The position numbers and the translations under genes are program-made. From assembly GCF_009733595.1 (NCBI RefSeq), contig NZ_WOFH01000008.1, forward strand, positions 372,001 to 436,000: DNA of 64,000 nt. The letters are read 5' to 3'. The stretch is from Actinomadura litoris (GTDB lineage Bacteria; Actinomycetota; Actinomycetes; Streptosporangiales; Streptosporangiaceae). The notes under the pieces are model-generated. The model saw only the letters and a program-made list of their open reading frames with translations. It did not search any database and had not been told where the DNA came from. This document shows, piece after piece, positions 16,768 through 24,958 of this stretch (its first letter is position 1; each line of letters opens with the position of its first letter).

Positions 16768-17686
16768 GTGCGTGCTCCCGAACGAAGAGGGGCAGCAGCT
16801 GCTCCCCGAGCCGGTAGATCTCTGCGACGTCCGGCGGCGGCTCCAGGACGAACGTGCTCACGCCCCGGTCGGCGTAGCCCCGCAGCTCCGCCGCGACCTG
16901 CTCGAACGAACCGGTGAGGGCATGCTCGGGCACGTTCTGGACGGCGCGCGCCTCGTCCTCGTCCTCGCGCGCCGCCACGGTCAGCCGCAGGGCGGGGGCC
17001 ACGGTCCGGCCGCGCTCGGCGGCGCGGCCGCCCAGGTCGGCGATGAGCGCGTCGAGGTCGTCGGTCACGTCGAAGACGTGGACGTCGGCGTGCTTCGCGG
17101 ACAGCTCCAGCGCGTCGGCCGAGACGCCGGACAGATGGACGGCCGGGAAGCGCCGTCCGGCCAGCGGGCCCTGGAAGCCTCCGGCGAGGACCTGGAAGAA
17201 CATGCCCTCGTAGGTGAAGTCCTCGTGCTCCCACACGCCCTTGGCGATGGTGAGGAACTCATCGGCGCGGGCGTAGCGGTCCGGGCCCTCCAGGAAGTCG
17301 CCGTGCGCCCGCGCCGTCGCCGGGGGGAGGTCGACGACCGGCCACCAGCCGAACCGGTCCCCGGTGAACCGCTGCAGCGACGCCGACAGCTTGGCCGCGT
17401 ACACCGGTGTCCCGATGCCCGGGTGGAGGCCCGCGACGCCGTGTATCCAGCGGTTGCGGCGCAGCAGCCCCGCGACCACCACCAGCGGTTCCTCCGCGTC
17501 GGGCGCGAAGGGGGCGACGACCCCGTCGAAGCCGACGACCTCGGCGGCGCGTCCCACCTCGCCGATCGCGTCGAAGGCCCCGTACCGGCCCTGTCGGGTG
17601 TCGGTGACGAACTCCGGCAGCGGCGCCGGATCCGTGTCCGGCCCGGTCGTCGGCAGCGTGAGCAGGAACCTCGGGGGCGCGCTCAT
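16757..17686 (-). CDS. LLM-class flavin-dependent monooxygenase (sulfur-linked)
   Basis: A 309-residue luciferase-fold monooxygenase, shorter and more divergent than its neighbour SsuD. It has KLSASLQRFTGDRFGWWPVV, YARADEFLTIAKGVW, FPAVHLSGVSADALELSA (phosphate-binding region) and a closing VSTFVLEPPPDVAEIYRLGEQLLPL. It lies between a desulfinase-like gene and SsuD and overlaps both, so it probably oxidises a sulfone, sulfinate or sulfonate intermediate. It could be the partner that produces the desulfinase substrate. Needs reduced FMN from elsewhere. Confidence 0.83.
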   Translation of the reverse strand: MSAPPRFLLTLPTTGPDTDPAPLPEFVTDTRQGRYGAFDAIGEVGRAAEVVGFDGVVAPFAPDAEEPLVVVAGLLRRNRWIHGVAGLHPGIGTPVYAAKLSASLQRFTGDRFGWWPVVDLPPATARAHGDFLEGPDRYARADEFLTIAKGVWEHEDFTYEGMFFQVLAGGFQGPLAGRRFPAVHLSGVSADALELSAKHADVHVFDVTDDLDALIADLGGRAAERGRTVAPALRLTVAAREDEDEARAVQNVPEHALTGSFEQVAAELRGYADRGVSTFVLEPPPDVAEIYRLGEQLLPLFVREHAHVD

Positions 17687-18711
17687 GCCGCCGCCTTCGC
17701 GGAGACCTCGCGCAGCGGCTCGTGCGCCACCCACGACGCGACGTCCACGTCGGCGGCGAGGAAGCCGTGGATCAGCAGGAAGTCCTTCTGCTTCACGAGC
17801 AGGTCGAGGCGCTCCGGCGAGAGGTCGGGACGCAGCGTCCGGTGGAACCCGTCGCGGTAGGCGGTGCGCACGCCCGACGCGCCCGACCGGGTCTCCCCGG
17901 CGAGGATCCCCCGCACGCCGTCCAGGTCGGCGGCGGCCCAGTCGGCCGCGCGCAGTGTGGCGGCGAGGAACGCGGTCACCAGCTCGGGCCGCTCGTCCAG
18001 CAGCCGCTCGTGCACGGTGATCGGCCGCGGCGTGCCGTTGTTGACGCGGGTCGCCGGGTCGGGATGGGCGTCCAGGTCGACGCCGACGGCGAGGCCGAGG
18101 TCGGCGGCCTGCTCGGCGGCGCGGGCGCCCTTGACGTAGACGGCGTCCACTTCTCCTCGGGCGAGTTCCTCCAGGCCGGGCCACGCGATGCGTCCGCCGC
18201 GCGCGTCCCGTCCCACCGACGGCGACAGGTCGGCGGCGACCTCGACGAACGTGACGTCGTCCAGGCTGAGGCCGCCCTGGGTGAGCGCGCCCTTGATCCC
18301 GTGCAGCGCCATCGCGCGCGGGAAGCTCTGCGCCCTGGTCCGGGCCCAGCCGGGCAGCGCCACGCGGGCGCCGCGCAGGTCCTGCGGACCTTCGATGCCC
18401 GAGCCGGGACGGACGAGGACCGACTGCCACTCCTCGATCCACGTCAGCCCGATCAGCCTGGTCGGCGCGCCCTCGCTGCGGGCGGCCAGCGCGGGCACGT
18501 TGCCGCCCTCGCGGAACAGGCCCGGCAGGTCGTGGTCGAAATGGTGGCGGGCCAGCTCGGGTTCGGCGTCCTGCAGGACGCCCACCTCCAGCCCGAACGG
18601 CGCGAACGCCTCGGCCAGCCCGCCGCGCCGGTGGGCGAGGCCGCTGGCGGTCGGAACCGGGCAGCGGGTGAACCAGATCTTGTCGACGCCACCGCTCTGC
18701 GGACTGCTCAC
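17683..18711 (-). CDS. DszB-like sulfinate desulfinase candidate
   Basis: A 342-residue SsuA-fold protein without a signal peptide. It aligns by eye with DszB, the 2'-hydroxybiphenyl-2-sulfinate desulfinase. The start IWFTRCPVPTASG matches DszB around its nucleophile Cys27 (CPVP); here it is Cys17. The segment HHFDHDLPGLFREGGNVPAL matches DszB HF..D.P...R.GG.IP, keeping His60 and Arg70 as His57 and Arg67 with identical spacing. Then come TRLIGLTWIEEW and DLRGARVALPG. The GTG start overlaps the ATPase stop (GTGA). In context it could hydrolyse an imported or oxidised sulfinate to sulfite. The preserved triad is seen; activity and substrate are inference. Alternative: a binding protein that lost its leader. 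Confidence 0.78.
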   Translation of the reverse strand: MSSPQSGGVDKIWFTRCPVPTASGLAHRRGGLAEAFAPFGLEVGVLQDAEPELARHHFDHDLPGLFREGGNVPALAARSEGAPTRLIGLTWIEEWQSVLVRPGSGIEGPQDLRGARVALPGWARTRAQSFPRAMALHGIKGALTQGGLSLDDVTFVEVAADLSPSVGRDARGGRIAWPGLEELARGEVDAVYVKGARAAEQAADLGLAVGVDLDAHPDPATRVNNGTPRPITVHERLLDERPELVTAFLAATLRAADWAAADLDGVRGILAGETRSGASGVRTAYRDGFHRTLRPDLSPERLDLLVKQKDFLLIHGFLAADVDVASWVAHEPLREVSAKAAA

Positions 18712-19493
18712 GCGATCACTCCTCGGTCGGACGTCAGGCCGCTTCGGCCGGACGGCGGGGTCACCCGGTCGGACGCCGGGAGGACGCCCAGCCGGGTCAG
18801 CAGCTCCCGGCGGTGCTCCAGCACCGCCGGGTCGGACGCGGTCGACGCCGCGCCGCGGGGACGGGGCAGGTCGATGGCACGGTCCACGACGAAGGCGCCG
18901 TCGTCCAGCACCGCGACCCGGTCGGCCAGGCGCACCGCCTCGTCCACGTCGTGGGTGACGAGCACGACCGCGGGACGGTGCCGCGCGCACAGCTCGGCCA
19001 CCAGGTCCTGGGCCTGCAGGCGGGTCAGGGCGTCCAGGGCGGCGAACGGCTCGTCCAGCAGCAGCACCTGCGGGTCGCGCACCAGCGCGCGGGCCAGCGC
19101 CACCCGCTGCGCCTCCCCGCCCGACAGGGTGGCCGGCCAGGCGCGCTCGCGTCCGCCCAGACCGACCTCGGCGAGCATGCGGCTGCCCTTGTCGCGCTCC
19201 GACCGCGGCAGCCCGAGCGTGACGTTGGCCAGCACCCGCCTGGCCACCACCAGCCGGGGCTCCTGGTAGACCGTGGTGACGCGCGGCGCGGTCAGCACCG
19301 TCCCCGCGTCGGGCCGCTCCAGGCCCGCCAGCACGCGCAGCAGCGTCGTCTTGCCGGTGCCGCTCGGGCCGAGCAGCGCGAAGAACTCGCCGCGCCTGAC
19401 CTCCAGGTCGATCCCGTCCAGGACGGTCTTGGCGCCGAACGCCTTGCGCAGGCCCCGGACCCGCACCGCCACCTCGTGGCCGTCGCGGCTCAT
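18708..19493 (-). CDS. Sulfonate-type ABC transporter ATP-binding protein
   Basis: A 261-residue SsuB/TauB-like ATPase with Walker A GPSGTGKTT (about residues 43-51), Q-loop TTVYQEPRLV, signature LSGGEAQRVALARAL, Walker B VLLLDEPFAALDA and H-loop VTHDVDEAV. It overlaps the permease by 4 bp upstream and the desulfinase-like gene by 4 bp downstream. It is a second, independent copy relative to the ssuACB set at 11.9-14.3 kb. Confidence 0.88.
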   Translation of the reverse strand: MSRDGHEVAVRVRGLRKAFGAKTVLDGIDLEVRRGEFFALLGPSGTGKTTLLRVLAGLERPDAGTVLTAPRVTTVYQEPRLVVARRVLANVTLGLPRSERDKGSRMLAEVGLGGRERAWPATLSGGEAQRVALARALVRDPQVLLLDEPFAALDALTRLQAQDLVAELCARHRPAVVLVTHDVDEAVRLADRVAVLDDGAFVVDRAIDLPRPRGAASTASDPAVLEHRRELLTRLGVLPASDRVTPPSGRSGLTSDRGVIA

Positions 19494-20359
19494 CGGGCCG
19501 TCACCTGCCCGCGCCACGGCGTGGCGAGCCGTTCCAGGCCCCTGATCGCCAGGTCGATGAGCAGCCCGAGCAGCGCGTAGATGAGGATGCACAGCACCAT
19601 GTAGTCGTTGCGGTAGTACTGCTGGGCGAGCGTCACCAGGTAGCCGATGCCCTCGGTCGCGCCGAGCTGCTCGGCGGCGATCAGCCCGGTCAGCGACACC
19701 GACAGGCTGATCCGCAGGGCCATCAGCACGCTGGGCAGCGCGGACGGGAGCACCACCGACAGCGCCAGCCGGGGGCCGCGGAGCCCGAACCCGCGCGCGG
19801 CCTCCACCACCTTGCGGTCGACGCCGCGCACGCCCAGGTAGACGTAGGCGTACATGGGCGCGAACGCGGCGACCGCGATGAGCGCGATCTTGAACGTCTC
19901 GCCGACGCCGAACCAGGAGATGAACAGCGGCACCAGCGCCAGGAACGGCACCGCCCGCTTCATCTGCAGGGTCAGGTCGACCAGCTCCTCGCCGAGCGCG
20001 GACAGCCCGGCGACCGCGCCGAGCACCAGCCCCGCGCCGCAGCCGACCAGGACGCCGAGGGCCACGCGGCGCGCCGAGGCGAGCACGTAGTCGGCGAGCT
20101 GCCCGGTGGAGGCCAGCTCCCGCAGGGCGGACAGCACCGCGCCCGGCCCGGCCAGGACGTCCGGCGAGATGCGGCCGCTGCTCGCCCCCCACCACCAGGC
20201 GACCAGCAGCGCCAGCGGCACCGACGCGCGCAGGGCCAGTGAGATCGCCGGACGCCGTCGCCGCCGCCCCAGCCACGGCGGCGTCCGCAGCCCGTCGGCG
20301 GTTCCCTCCGCCGGGCGCCGCCGCACGGTCCCGGCGTCGGGCACGATCTCGGCGGTCAT
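19490..20359 (-). CDS. Sulfonate-type ABC transporter permease
   Basis: A 289-residue SsuC-like permease with an extra 40-residue Arg-rich N-terminal tail (VRRRPAEG, GRRRRRPA) before the first helix, then about six helices and the cytoplasmic loop VEAARGFGLRGPRLALSVVLPSALPSVLMALR. It overlaps its neighbours by 4 bp on each side. It partners the lipoprotein at 20356-21402 and the ATPase at 18708-19493. Confidence 0.88.
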   Translation of the reverse strand: MTAEIVPDAGTVRRRPAEGTADGLRTPPWLGRRRRRPAISLALRASVPLALLVAWWWGASSGRISPDVLAGPGAVLSALRELASTGQLADYVLASARRVALGVLVGCGAGLVLGAVAGLSALGEELVDLTLQMKRAVPFLALVPLFISWFGVGETFKIALIAVAAFAPMYAYVYLGVRGVDRKVVEAARGFGLRGPRLALSVVLPSALPSVLMALRISLSVSLTGLIAAEQLGATEGIGYLVTLAQQYYRNDYMVLCILIYALLGLLIDLAIRGLERLATPWRGQVTAR

Positions 20360-21402
20360 CGGGCGGGACCCAGCTTGAACAGGACGTCCTCGGGCCGGAT
20401 CGCGTTCGGCAGCACGCCCTGCTGCTGGAACAGCCCGGCGACCGCGGTGACGTGCCCGCCGTCGGCGTCGGTGACGGCACGCGGCACGCTCTGGTAGCGG
20501 GCCTTGGCGATCGCGTCGTCCAGCCGCGCGCCGGACAGTGCGGTCGGGCCCTTGTCGAGGAACACGTTCTGGAACTTGCGCGGGTCGCGCTTCTCCTGCT
20601 CGGTCAGCTCGCGGACCACGTCCAGGAAGACCTGGACGGCGCGCGGATTGGCCTGGAGCACCTCGGTGCGGGCGGCGAAGATGGTGAGGTCCCGGTCGGG
20701 CAGGTCGCGGCCGTGCAGCAGGACCCGCGCGCCCTTGGCGACGACCTCGGGGTAGGCGTCGACGATCGCCCACCAGGCGTCCACCTTGCCGGTCGCGAAC
20801 GCCGACGCGCCCTGCGCCGGGTTCAGGTGGACGCGCTGGACCTGCGACGCCGGGATCCCGGCCTCCTTGAGCGCGAGCAGCAGCAGGTACTCACCACGTC
20901 CGGCCTTGTTGACGGCGACGCGCTTGCCGACCAGGTCGCGCACCGACCTGACCGGGCTGTCGGCCTTGACGACCAGGCCGTCCTCGTAGGGGGCGGCCTT
21001 GTCGGTGACCCGGTCGGCGGCGGCGAAGATGCGCAGGTCGCGGCCGTTGGCCAGGTAGCCCACGGCGGGTGAGATCGCGCCTTCCAGCACGTTCACCGAC
21101 CGGGACCGCACCGCGTCGATCGTCGCCGTGAACGAGGCGTACGAGCCGCCCCACTGCACCCGCGCGCCGGCGGCCTCCAGCCGCTTCTCCAGGATCTTCT
21201 CGCGCTTGGCGTAGGCGAGCACACCCGCGTTGCCCGGGTCGCTCAGCCTGATCACCGAGCCGGGCCCGGAGCCGCCGCCGGCCTTGGCCGACCCTCCGCA
21301 GGCGGTGGCCAGGCCCAGCAGCAGGGCGACGACGGCGCAGACCAGCGGTGGACGGCGACGCGGGGCTCTCGCCCGGGAGGCGTGCGGAACAGAACTCGAC
21401 AT
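20356..21402 (-). CDS. Sulfonate-type ABC transporter substrate-binding lipoprotein
   Basis: A 348-residue SsuA-like lipoprotein. The Arg-rich n-region (SRARAPRRRPP) with a hydrophobic core and lipobox LATAC would fit Sec or Tat export. The mature part has LRIFAAADRVTD, DLVGKRVAVNKAGRGEYLLLLAL and the ligand-side KVDAWWAIVDAYPEV. It is the first structural gene of the seven-gene desulfurisation operon; a leader peptide is encoded 114 bp upstream. Ligand unknown. Confidence 0.87.
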   Translation of the reverse strand: MSSSVPHASRARAPRRRPPLVCAVVALLLGLATACGGSAKAGGGSGPGSVIRLSDPGNAGVLAYAKREKILEKRLEAAGARVQWGGSYASFTATIDAVRSRSVNVLEGAISPAVGYLANGRDLRIFAAADRVTDKAAPYEDGLVVKADSPVRSVRDLVGKRVAVNKAGRGEYLLLLALKEAGIPASQVQRVHLNPAQGASAFATGKVDAWWAIVDAYPEVVAKGARVLLHGRDLPDRDLTIFAARTEVLQANPRAVQVFLDVVRELTEQEKRDPRKFQNVFLDKGPTALSGARLDDAIAKARYQSVPRAVTDADGGHVTAVAGLFQQQGVLPNAIRPEDVLFKLGPAR

Positions 21403-21515
21403 GGCTCACTTGGCCCTTCGCGAACGAGCAAGACGACGGCCGCCACGTCCGGAGGACACGGCGGTGCTTCTCACAGGAGGAGAACGAGAGAGGAGGAGGG
21501 GAGGGCAGATCCGGA

Positions 21516-21584
21516 TCAGCGACAGAGAGTGCTGTCCAGCCGCATGTGGTCAACCACACGCCGGACGGTCAGTGCGTGCGCCAT
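21516..21584 (-). CDS. Cys-ending cis-regulatory leader peptide
   Basis: A 22-codon frame starting at ATG 21584 encodes a peptide that begins MAHALTVRR, continues VVDHMRLD and ends STLCR before TGA. This matches the pattern of the actinobacterial putative leader peptides (Arg-rich start, VDxxR middle, C-terminal Leu-Cys-Arg) found before sulfur-assimilation operons. The ATG lies at the expected transcription start of the promoter at 21591-21619, so it is probably leaderless. By analogy, stalling at the Cys codon when Cys-tRNA is low would control the downstream operon. The Cys codon is the third from last, just before Arg and the stop. Confidence 0.75.
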   Translation of the reverse strand: MAHALTVRRVVDHMRLDSTLCR

Positions 21585-21590
21585 ATTCCT

Positions 21591-21619
21591 ATATTTGAGG
21601 TAGGAAAAGTTTATGTCAA
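21591..21619 (-). promoter_or_regulatory. Predicted promoter of the desulfurisation operon
   Basis: On the minus strand a perfect -35 (TTGACA, 21614-21619) is followed after 17 bp by AAATAT (21591-21596). The start site would fall near 21584, exactly at the ATG of the leader peptide. Other -10 registers (AATATA, TATAGG) are possible in the same A+T-rich run. Confidence 0.6.
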
Positions 21620-21708
21620 GCCCGTATTGTCCAGGTCAGCCCGACCGCCGGCCCGGCGCGCCGGGCGGTCACTGGTCGATTCCCCCGCGCTTCTGCATCA
21701 TCGGGACC

Positions 21709-22728
21709 ATGACGAGGGATGCCCTGACGGCGCTGGAGTCGATGACCGAGCGTCAGGTCGGCCGCTGGCGCGACGTCCTGGACGCGGTGGCCGGGATGCT
21801 GCCGGGCGGCGCGGCGTGCGTGCTGGTCGAGGGCTGCGGGCACGCCGACGCGGTCGCCGCGCGGCTGGCCGACCACCTGACCGCCGCCGGGCGCCGCCGC
21901 GTCCGGCCACGCGACGGCGGCCGCGGAGGCGAGCGGGAGCCGGACGCGATCACGATCGGCGCGGGCACCGGGGAGCGCGCCCGGACGGCGGGCGGATGGG
22001 ACGTGGTGATCTGGCTGCGCACCCGCCGCGCGCCGGACGCGGACGCCGAGAACGGCGCGGACATCGTGATCGACCTGAACGACACCCGCTGGCCGGTGAT
22101 CCGCCGCGTCGGCCCGCGGCTGGCCGGACACGACGGCTGGTACGTCGCCGAGAGCCGGGCGTTCTTCGCGCCCCGCGCCGCCACCTGGGACGCCAGGTTC
22201 GGTGACGACATGCCCGCCTACGCCGCCGCGGTCGGCGAGGCCGCCGTCCGGCCCGGCGCGACCGTCCTGGACGCCGGCTGCGGCACCGGCCGCGCGCTGC
22301 CCGCGCTGCGCGCCGCCGCCGGCCCGACCGGACGGGTGTTCGCCGTGGACCTCACACCGGAGATGCTCGCCGTCGCCAGGACGACCGGCCGCGCGCACCA
22401 CGCCGCCCTGCTGGTGGCCGACGCCCGCCGCCTCCCGTTCGCCGCCGCGCGGTTCGACGCGGTCTTCGCCGCCGGCCTGGTGCAGCACCTGCCCGACCCC
22501 GCCACCGGGCTGGCCGAACTGGCGCGCGTCACCCGCCCCGGCGGCGAACTGATCATCTTCCACCCCTCGGGACGGGCCGCGCTGGCCGCCCGCCACGGCC
22601 GCGCCCTGCGCCCCGACGAACCCCTCGCCAGGACCCGGCTGGAGCACCTGCTGACCGGCGCGGGCTGGCGCCTGGAGCACTACGACGACGCCGCCCACCG
22701 CTTCCTCGCCCTGGCCACCCGCCACTGA
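21709..22728 (+). CDS. Class I SAM methyltransferase fused to a degenerate kinase-like domain
   Basis: A 339-residue protein. Residues 170-330 form a Rossmann methyltransferase with motif I VLDAGCGTGRALPAL, the acidic strand VFAVDLTPEML and VFAAGLVQHLPDP. Residues 1-150 look like a uridine-kinase-type P-loop domain whose Walker A has decayed (VLVEGCGHADAVAARLADHL lacks GKT) but which keeps an end-of-domain strand like IVIDLNDTRWPVIR. ATG 21709 has only a weak CGGGA site. It is divergent from the leader peptide and desulfurisation operon, sharing its intergenic region, and convergent with the P450 gene. Substrate unknown. Confidence 0.78.
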   Translation: MTRDALTALESMTERQVGRWRDVLDAVAGMLPGGAACVLVEGCGHADAVAARLADHLTAAGRRRVRPRDGGRGGEREPDAITIGAGTGERARTAGGWDVVIWLRTRRAPDADAENGADIVIDLNDTRWPVIRRVGPRLAGHDGWYVAESRAFFAPRAATWDARFGDDMPAYAAAVGEAAVRPGATVLDAGCGTGRALPALRAAAGPTGRVFAVDLTPEMLAVARTTGRAHHAALLVADARRLPFAAARFDAVFAAGLVQHLPDPATGLAELARVTRPGGELIIFHPSGRAALAARHGRALRPDEPLARTRLEHLLTGAGWRLEHYDDAAHRFLALATRH

Positions 22729-22751
22729 CCCCGCTGGCCACCCGGAACCGT

Positions 22752-24137
22752 TCAGGCCCGGCGACCTGGCGGCCTTGACTCGGGTCGGGCCGTGCGGGCG
22801 GCGGCGCGCATCCGGAGTTCGCGGGGGCGCAGTGTGGCGGCCAAGGCGACACGCGCGTCGTCCTGGCCGGGCAGCGGTTCCAGCCGCCAGCGGGCGGCGA
22901 TGGTGGCGAGGGCGAGTGTCGCCTCCGTGAGGCCGAACCGGTCGCCGATGCATTTGCGGGCGCCCGCGCCGAAGGGCAGGAAGCCGCCGCGCGGCAGGGC
23001 GGTGCGGCGTTCGGGGCTCCACCGGTCGGGGTCGAAGCGCTCCGGGTGGGGGTAGAGGTCGGCGCGGTGGTGGATGACGTAGGGGCTGCACAGCATGGTG
23101 GTCCCCTTCGGGATGCCGGCGAGGCCGAGCCGGGTGTCGGCGGTGGCGGTGCGGGTGAACAGCCACGCCGGAGGCAGCAGCCGCAGGGTCTCGCTGATGA
23201 TCTGGCCCGTCATGCCCAGCTCCGGCAGGACGGCGTGGGTGGCCGGCCGGTCGCCCAGGACGTCGTCCACCTCGGCGTGCAGGCGGTCCTCGATGTCGGG
23301 GTGGCCGGCCATCAGGTGCATCGTCCAGGCCAGCACGGCGGCCGTGGTCTCGGTGCCGGCGATCAGGAACGTCATGGCCTGGTCGACGATCTCCTCGTCG
23401 GTGAGGCCCCGTCCGCCGCCGGGGTCGCGGGAGGCCAGCAGCGCCGACAGCAGGTCGCCGCGGTCGGCGTCGTCGCCCCGCCGGTCGTCGACCACGCCGC
23501 CCAGGGTGGCGCGCAGGTCGGCGATGGCGCGGTGGTAGCGGCGGTTGGCCGGGGTGGGCAGCCGGTCCAGCGGGGGCGGTGTGAGCATCCGGCGGAAGGC
23601 GCCGGCGAGCACGGTGCCGATGTCCTCCAGCGTCGCGCGCCGGACCGGGCCCGGCAGCGCGTCGGAGTAGATCATGGCGGTGGTGGTCTCCACCGAGATC
23701 GTCATCATCTCCGGGAGCACGTCCAGGATCTGGCCGTCCCGCCACGACCCGGTGACGGCGTCGATCCTGCCCGTCATCACCTCCGCGTAGCCGGGGAGGC
23801 GGCCTGGATGGAAGGCGGGCTGCACCAGGCGCCGCTGCCGGCGGTGCCGGCTGTGCGGGCAGGTGGCCAGGCCGTCGCCCACCGCCTCCCCGAGCCGGGC
23901 GAAGACCGGCCCGCCCTTGTCGAAGGTCCGGTCATCGCGCAGGACCTGGAGGATGAGGTCCGGGTCGCAGACCAGGACGGCGTCGACCGGGCCCAGCCGC
24001 AGCCGGACGAGGTCGCCGTGGGCCGGCAGCGTGCGCAGGAAGCCCAGCGGGTCGCGCAGCAGCGCGGCCATGTGCCCGATCAGAGGGAGTGATCCGGGGA
24101 CGGTCGGGATGGACCTCGGAGCGGCCATCGCGGTCAC
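22752..24137 (-). CDS. Cytochrome P450 of the terpenoid-type cluster
   Basis: A P450 of about 461 residues with I-helix AGTETTA (about 257), ExxR in SETLR (313-316) and heme loop FGAGARKCIGD (Cys393), numbering from the ATG at 24128. The N-terminus IPTVPGSLPLIGHM and DPLGFLRTLPAHGDLVRL resemble pentalenene-oxygenase-type bacterial P450s acting on terpenes. The GTG at 24137 overlaps the methyltransferase stop (GTGA), so coupled translation is likely; ATG 24128 is the alternative. It is the last gene of the cluster and a likely oxidising tailoring enzyme. Ferredoxin partners are not nearby. Confidence 0.88.
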   Translation of the reverse strand: MTAMAAPRSIPTVPGSLPLIGHMAALLRDPLGFLRTLPAHGDLVRLRLGPVDAVLVCDPDLILQVLRDDRTFDKGGPVFARLGEAVGDGLATCPHSRHRRQRRLVQPAFHPGRLPGYAEVMTGRIDAVTGSWRDGQILDVLPEMMTISVETTTAMIYSDALPGPVRRATLEDIGTVLAGAFRRMLTPPPLDRLPTPANRRYHRAIADLRATLGGVVDDRRGDDADRGDLLSALLASRDPGGGRGLTDEEIVDQAMTFLIAGTETTAAVLAWTMHLMAGHPDIEDRLHAEVDDVLGDRPATHAVLPELGMTGQIISETLRLLPPAWLFTRTATADTRLGLAGIPKGTTMLCSPYVIHHRADLYPHPERFDPDRWSPERRTALPRGGFLPFGAGARKCIGDRFGLTEATLALATIAARWRLEPLPGQDDARVALAATLRPRELRMRAAARTARPESRPPGRRA

Positions 24138-24958
24138 CGATCGGCGCGAACCGCGGACAGCAGCACGTAGCCCAGCGGGTCGACGTCGCTGAGACGTTCC
24201 AGGGCGGAGGCACCCGCGACGAGCCGGTCGCCCGCTTCGCCGTACCGGGGCGCCGCCCGGCGCAGGCCCGCGCCGAGGGCGGCGTAGGTGCGCCGCGCGT
24301 TCCGGCGGATGTCGGTGAACTCGACGATCTCCAGCCCGGCGCGGCGCAGGTGCTCGCGGTAGCCGTCGGCGGTCAGGAGGGTGGCGACCTGGAAGAGGGC
24401 GTAGATCTGCGCGAGGACGTCCGCGTCGGGGCCGGAGACGGGCCCGTCGAGGTAGAGATCGGCGATGACCAGACGCGCTCCGGGACGCAGGACGCGGGCG
24501 ATGTGGCCGAGCGCGGCGTCCTTGTCCCGGATGTGCGTCATCGACTCGATGGCATAGGCCCCGTCGAAGGACGCCGGGGCGAACGGCAGCTCCATGGCGT
24601 CCGCGAGCTGGAACGACGCCTGCCCCGGAGCGTCGCCGCGTTCCGGGCGGGCCTGGGCCAGCCGAAGCTGGTGGGCGCTGACGGTCACCCCCGCCACGTG
24701 GACGCCGCGGCCGGCGGCGATCTGGGCCGCGGGCCTGCCGCTGCCGCATCCGACGTCCAGCACGCGCAGGCCGGGGGCGAGGTCCAGCCGGTCCGCCACC
24801 AGTTCGGTCAGCCGGGCCGATGCCTCCTCCGTGGTGCTCTCGTCCTCGTCGGACTCCCAGTAGCCGACATGGATGCTGCCGCCCAGAACGGCGGTGAACA
24901 GATCGGTGAGCTGGTCGTACAGGGCACCGACATCGGCGGCGCCGGGTTCTCCGGTCAT
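24134..24958 (-). CDS. SAM-dependent C/O-methyltransferase (terpenoid-type cluster)
   Basis: A 274-residue class I methyltransferase with motif I LRVLDVGCGSGRPAAQIA, HVAGVTVSAHQL, AMELPFAPASFDGAYAIESMTHI and VLRPGARLVIADLY. The pattern is like sterol/tocopherol or polyketide tailoring methyltransferases. It overlaps the 598-residue gene upstream and the P450 downstream by 4 bp each. It may methylate the prenyl diphosphate before cyclisation (as GPP methyltransferases do) or the cyclised product; sequence does not decide. Confidence 0.85.
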   Translation of the reverse strand: MTGEPGAADVGALYDQLTDLFTAVLGGSIHVGYWESDEDESTTEEASARLTELVADRLDLAPGLRVLDVGCGSGRPAAQIAAGRGVHVAGVTVSAHQLRLAQARPERGDAPGQASFQLADAMELPFAPASFDGAYAIESMTHIRDKDAALGHIARVLRPGARLVIADLYLDGPVSGPDADVLAQIYALFQVATLLTADGYREHLRRAGLEIVEFTDIRRNARRTYAALGAGLRRAAPRYGEAGDRLVAGASALERLSDVDPLGYVLLSAVRADR

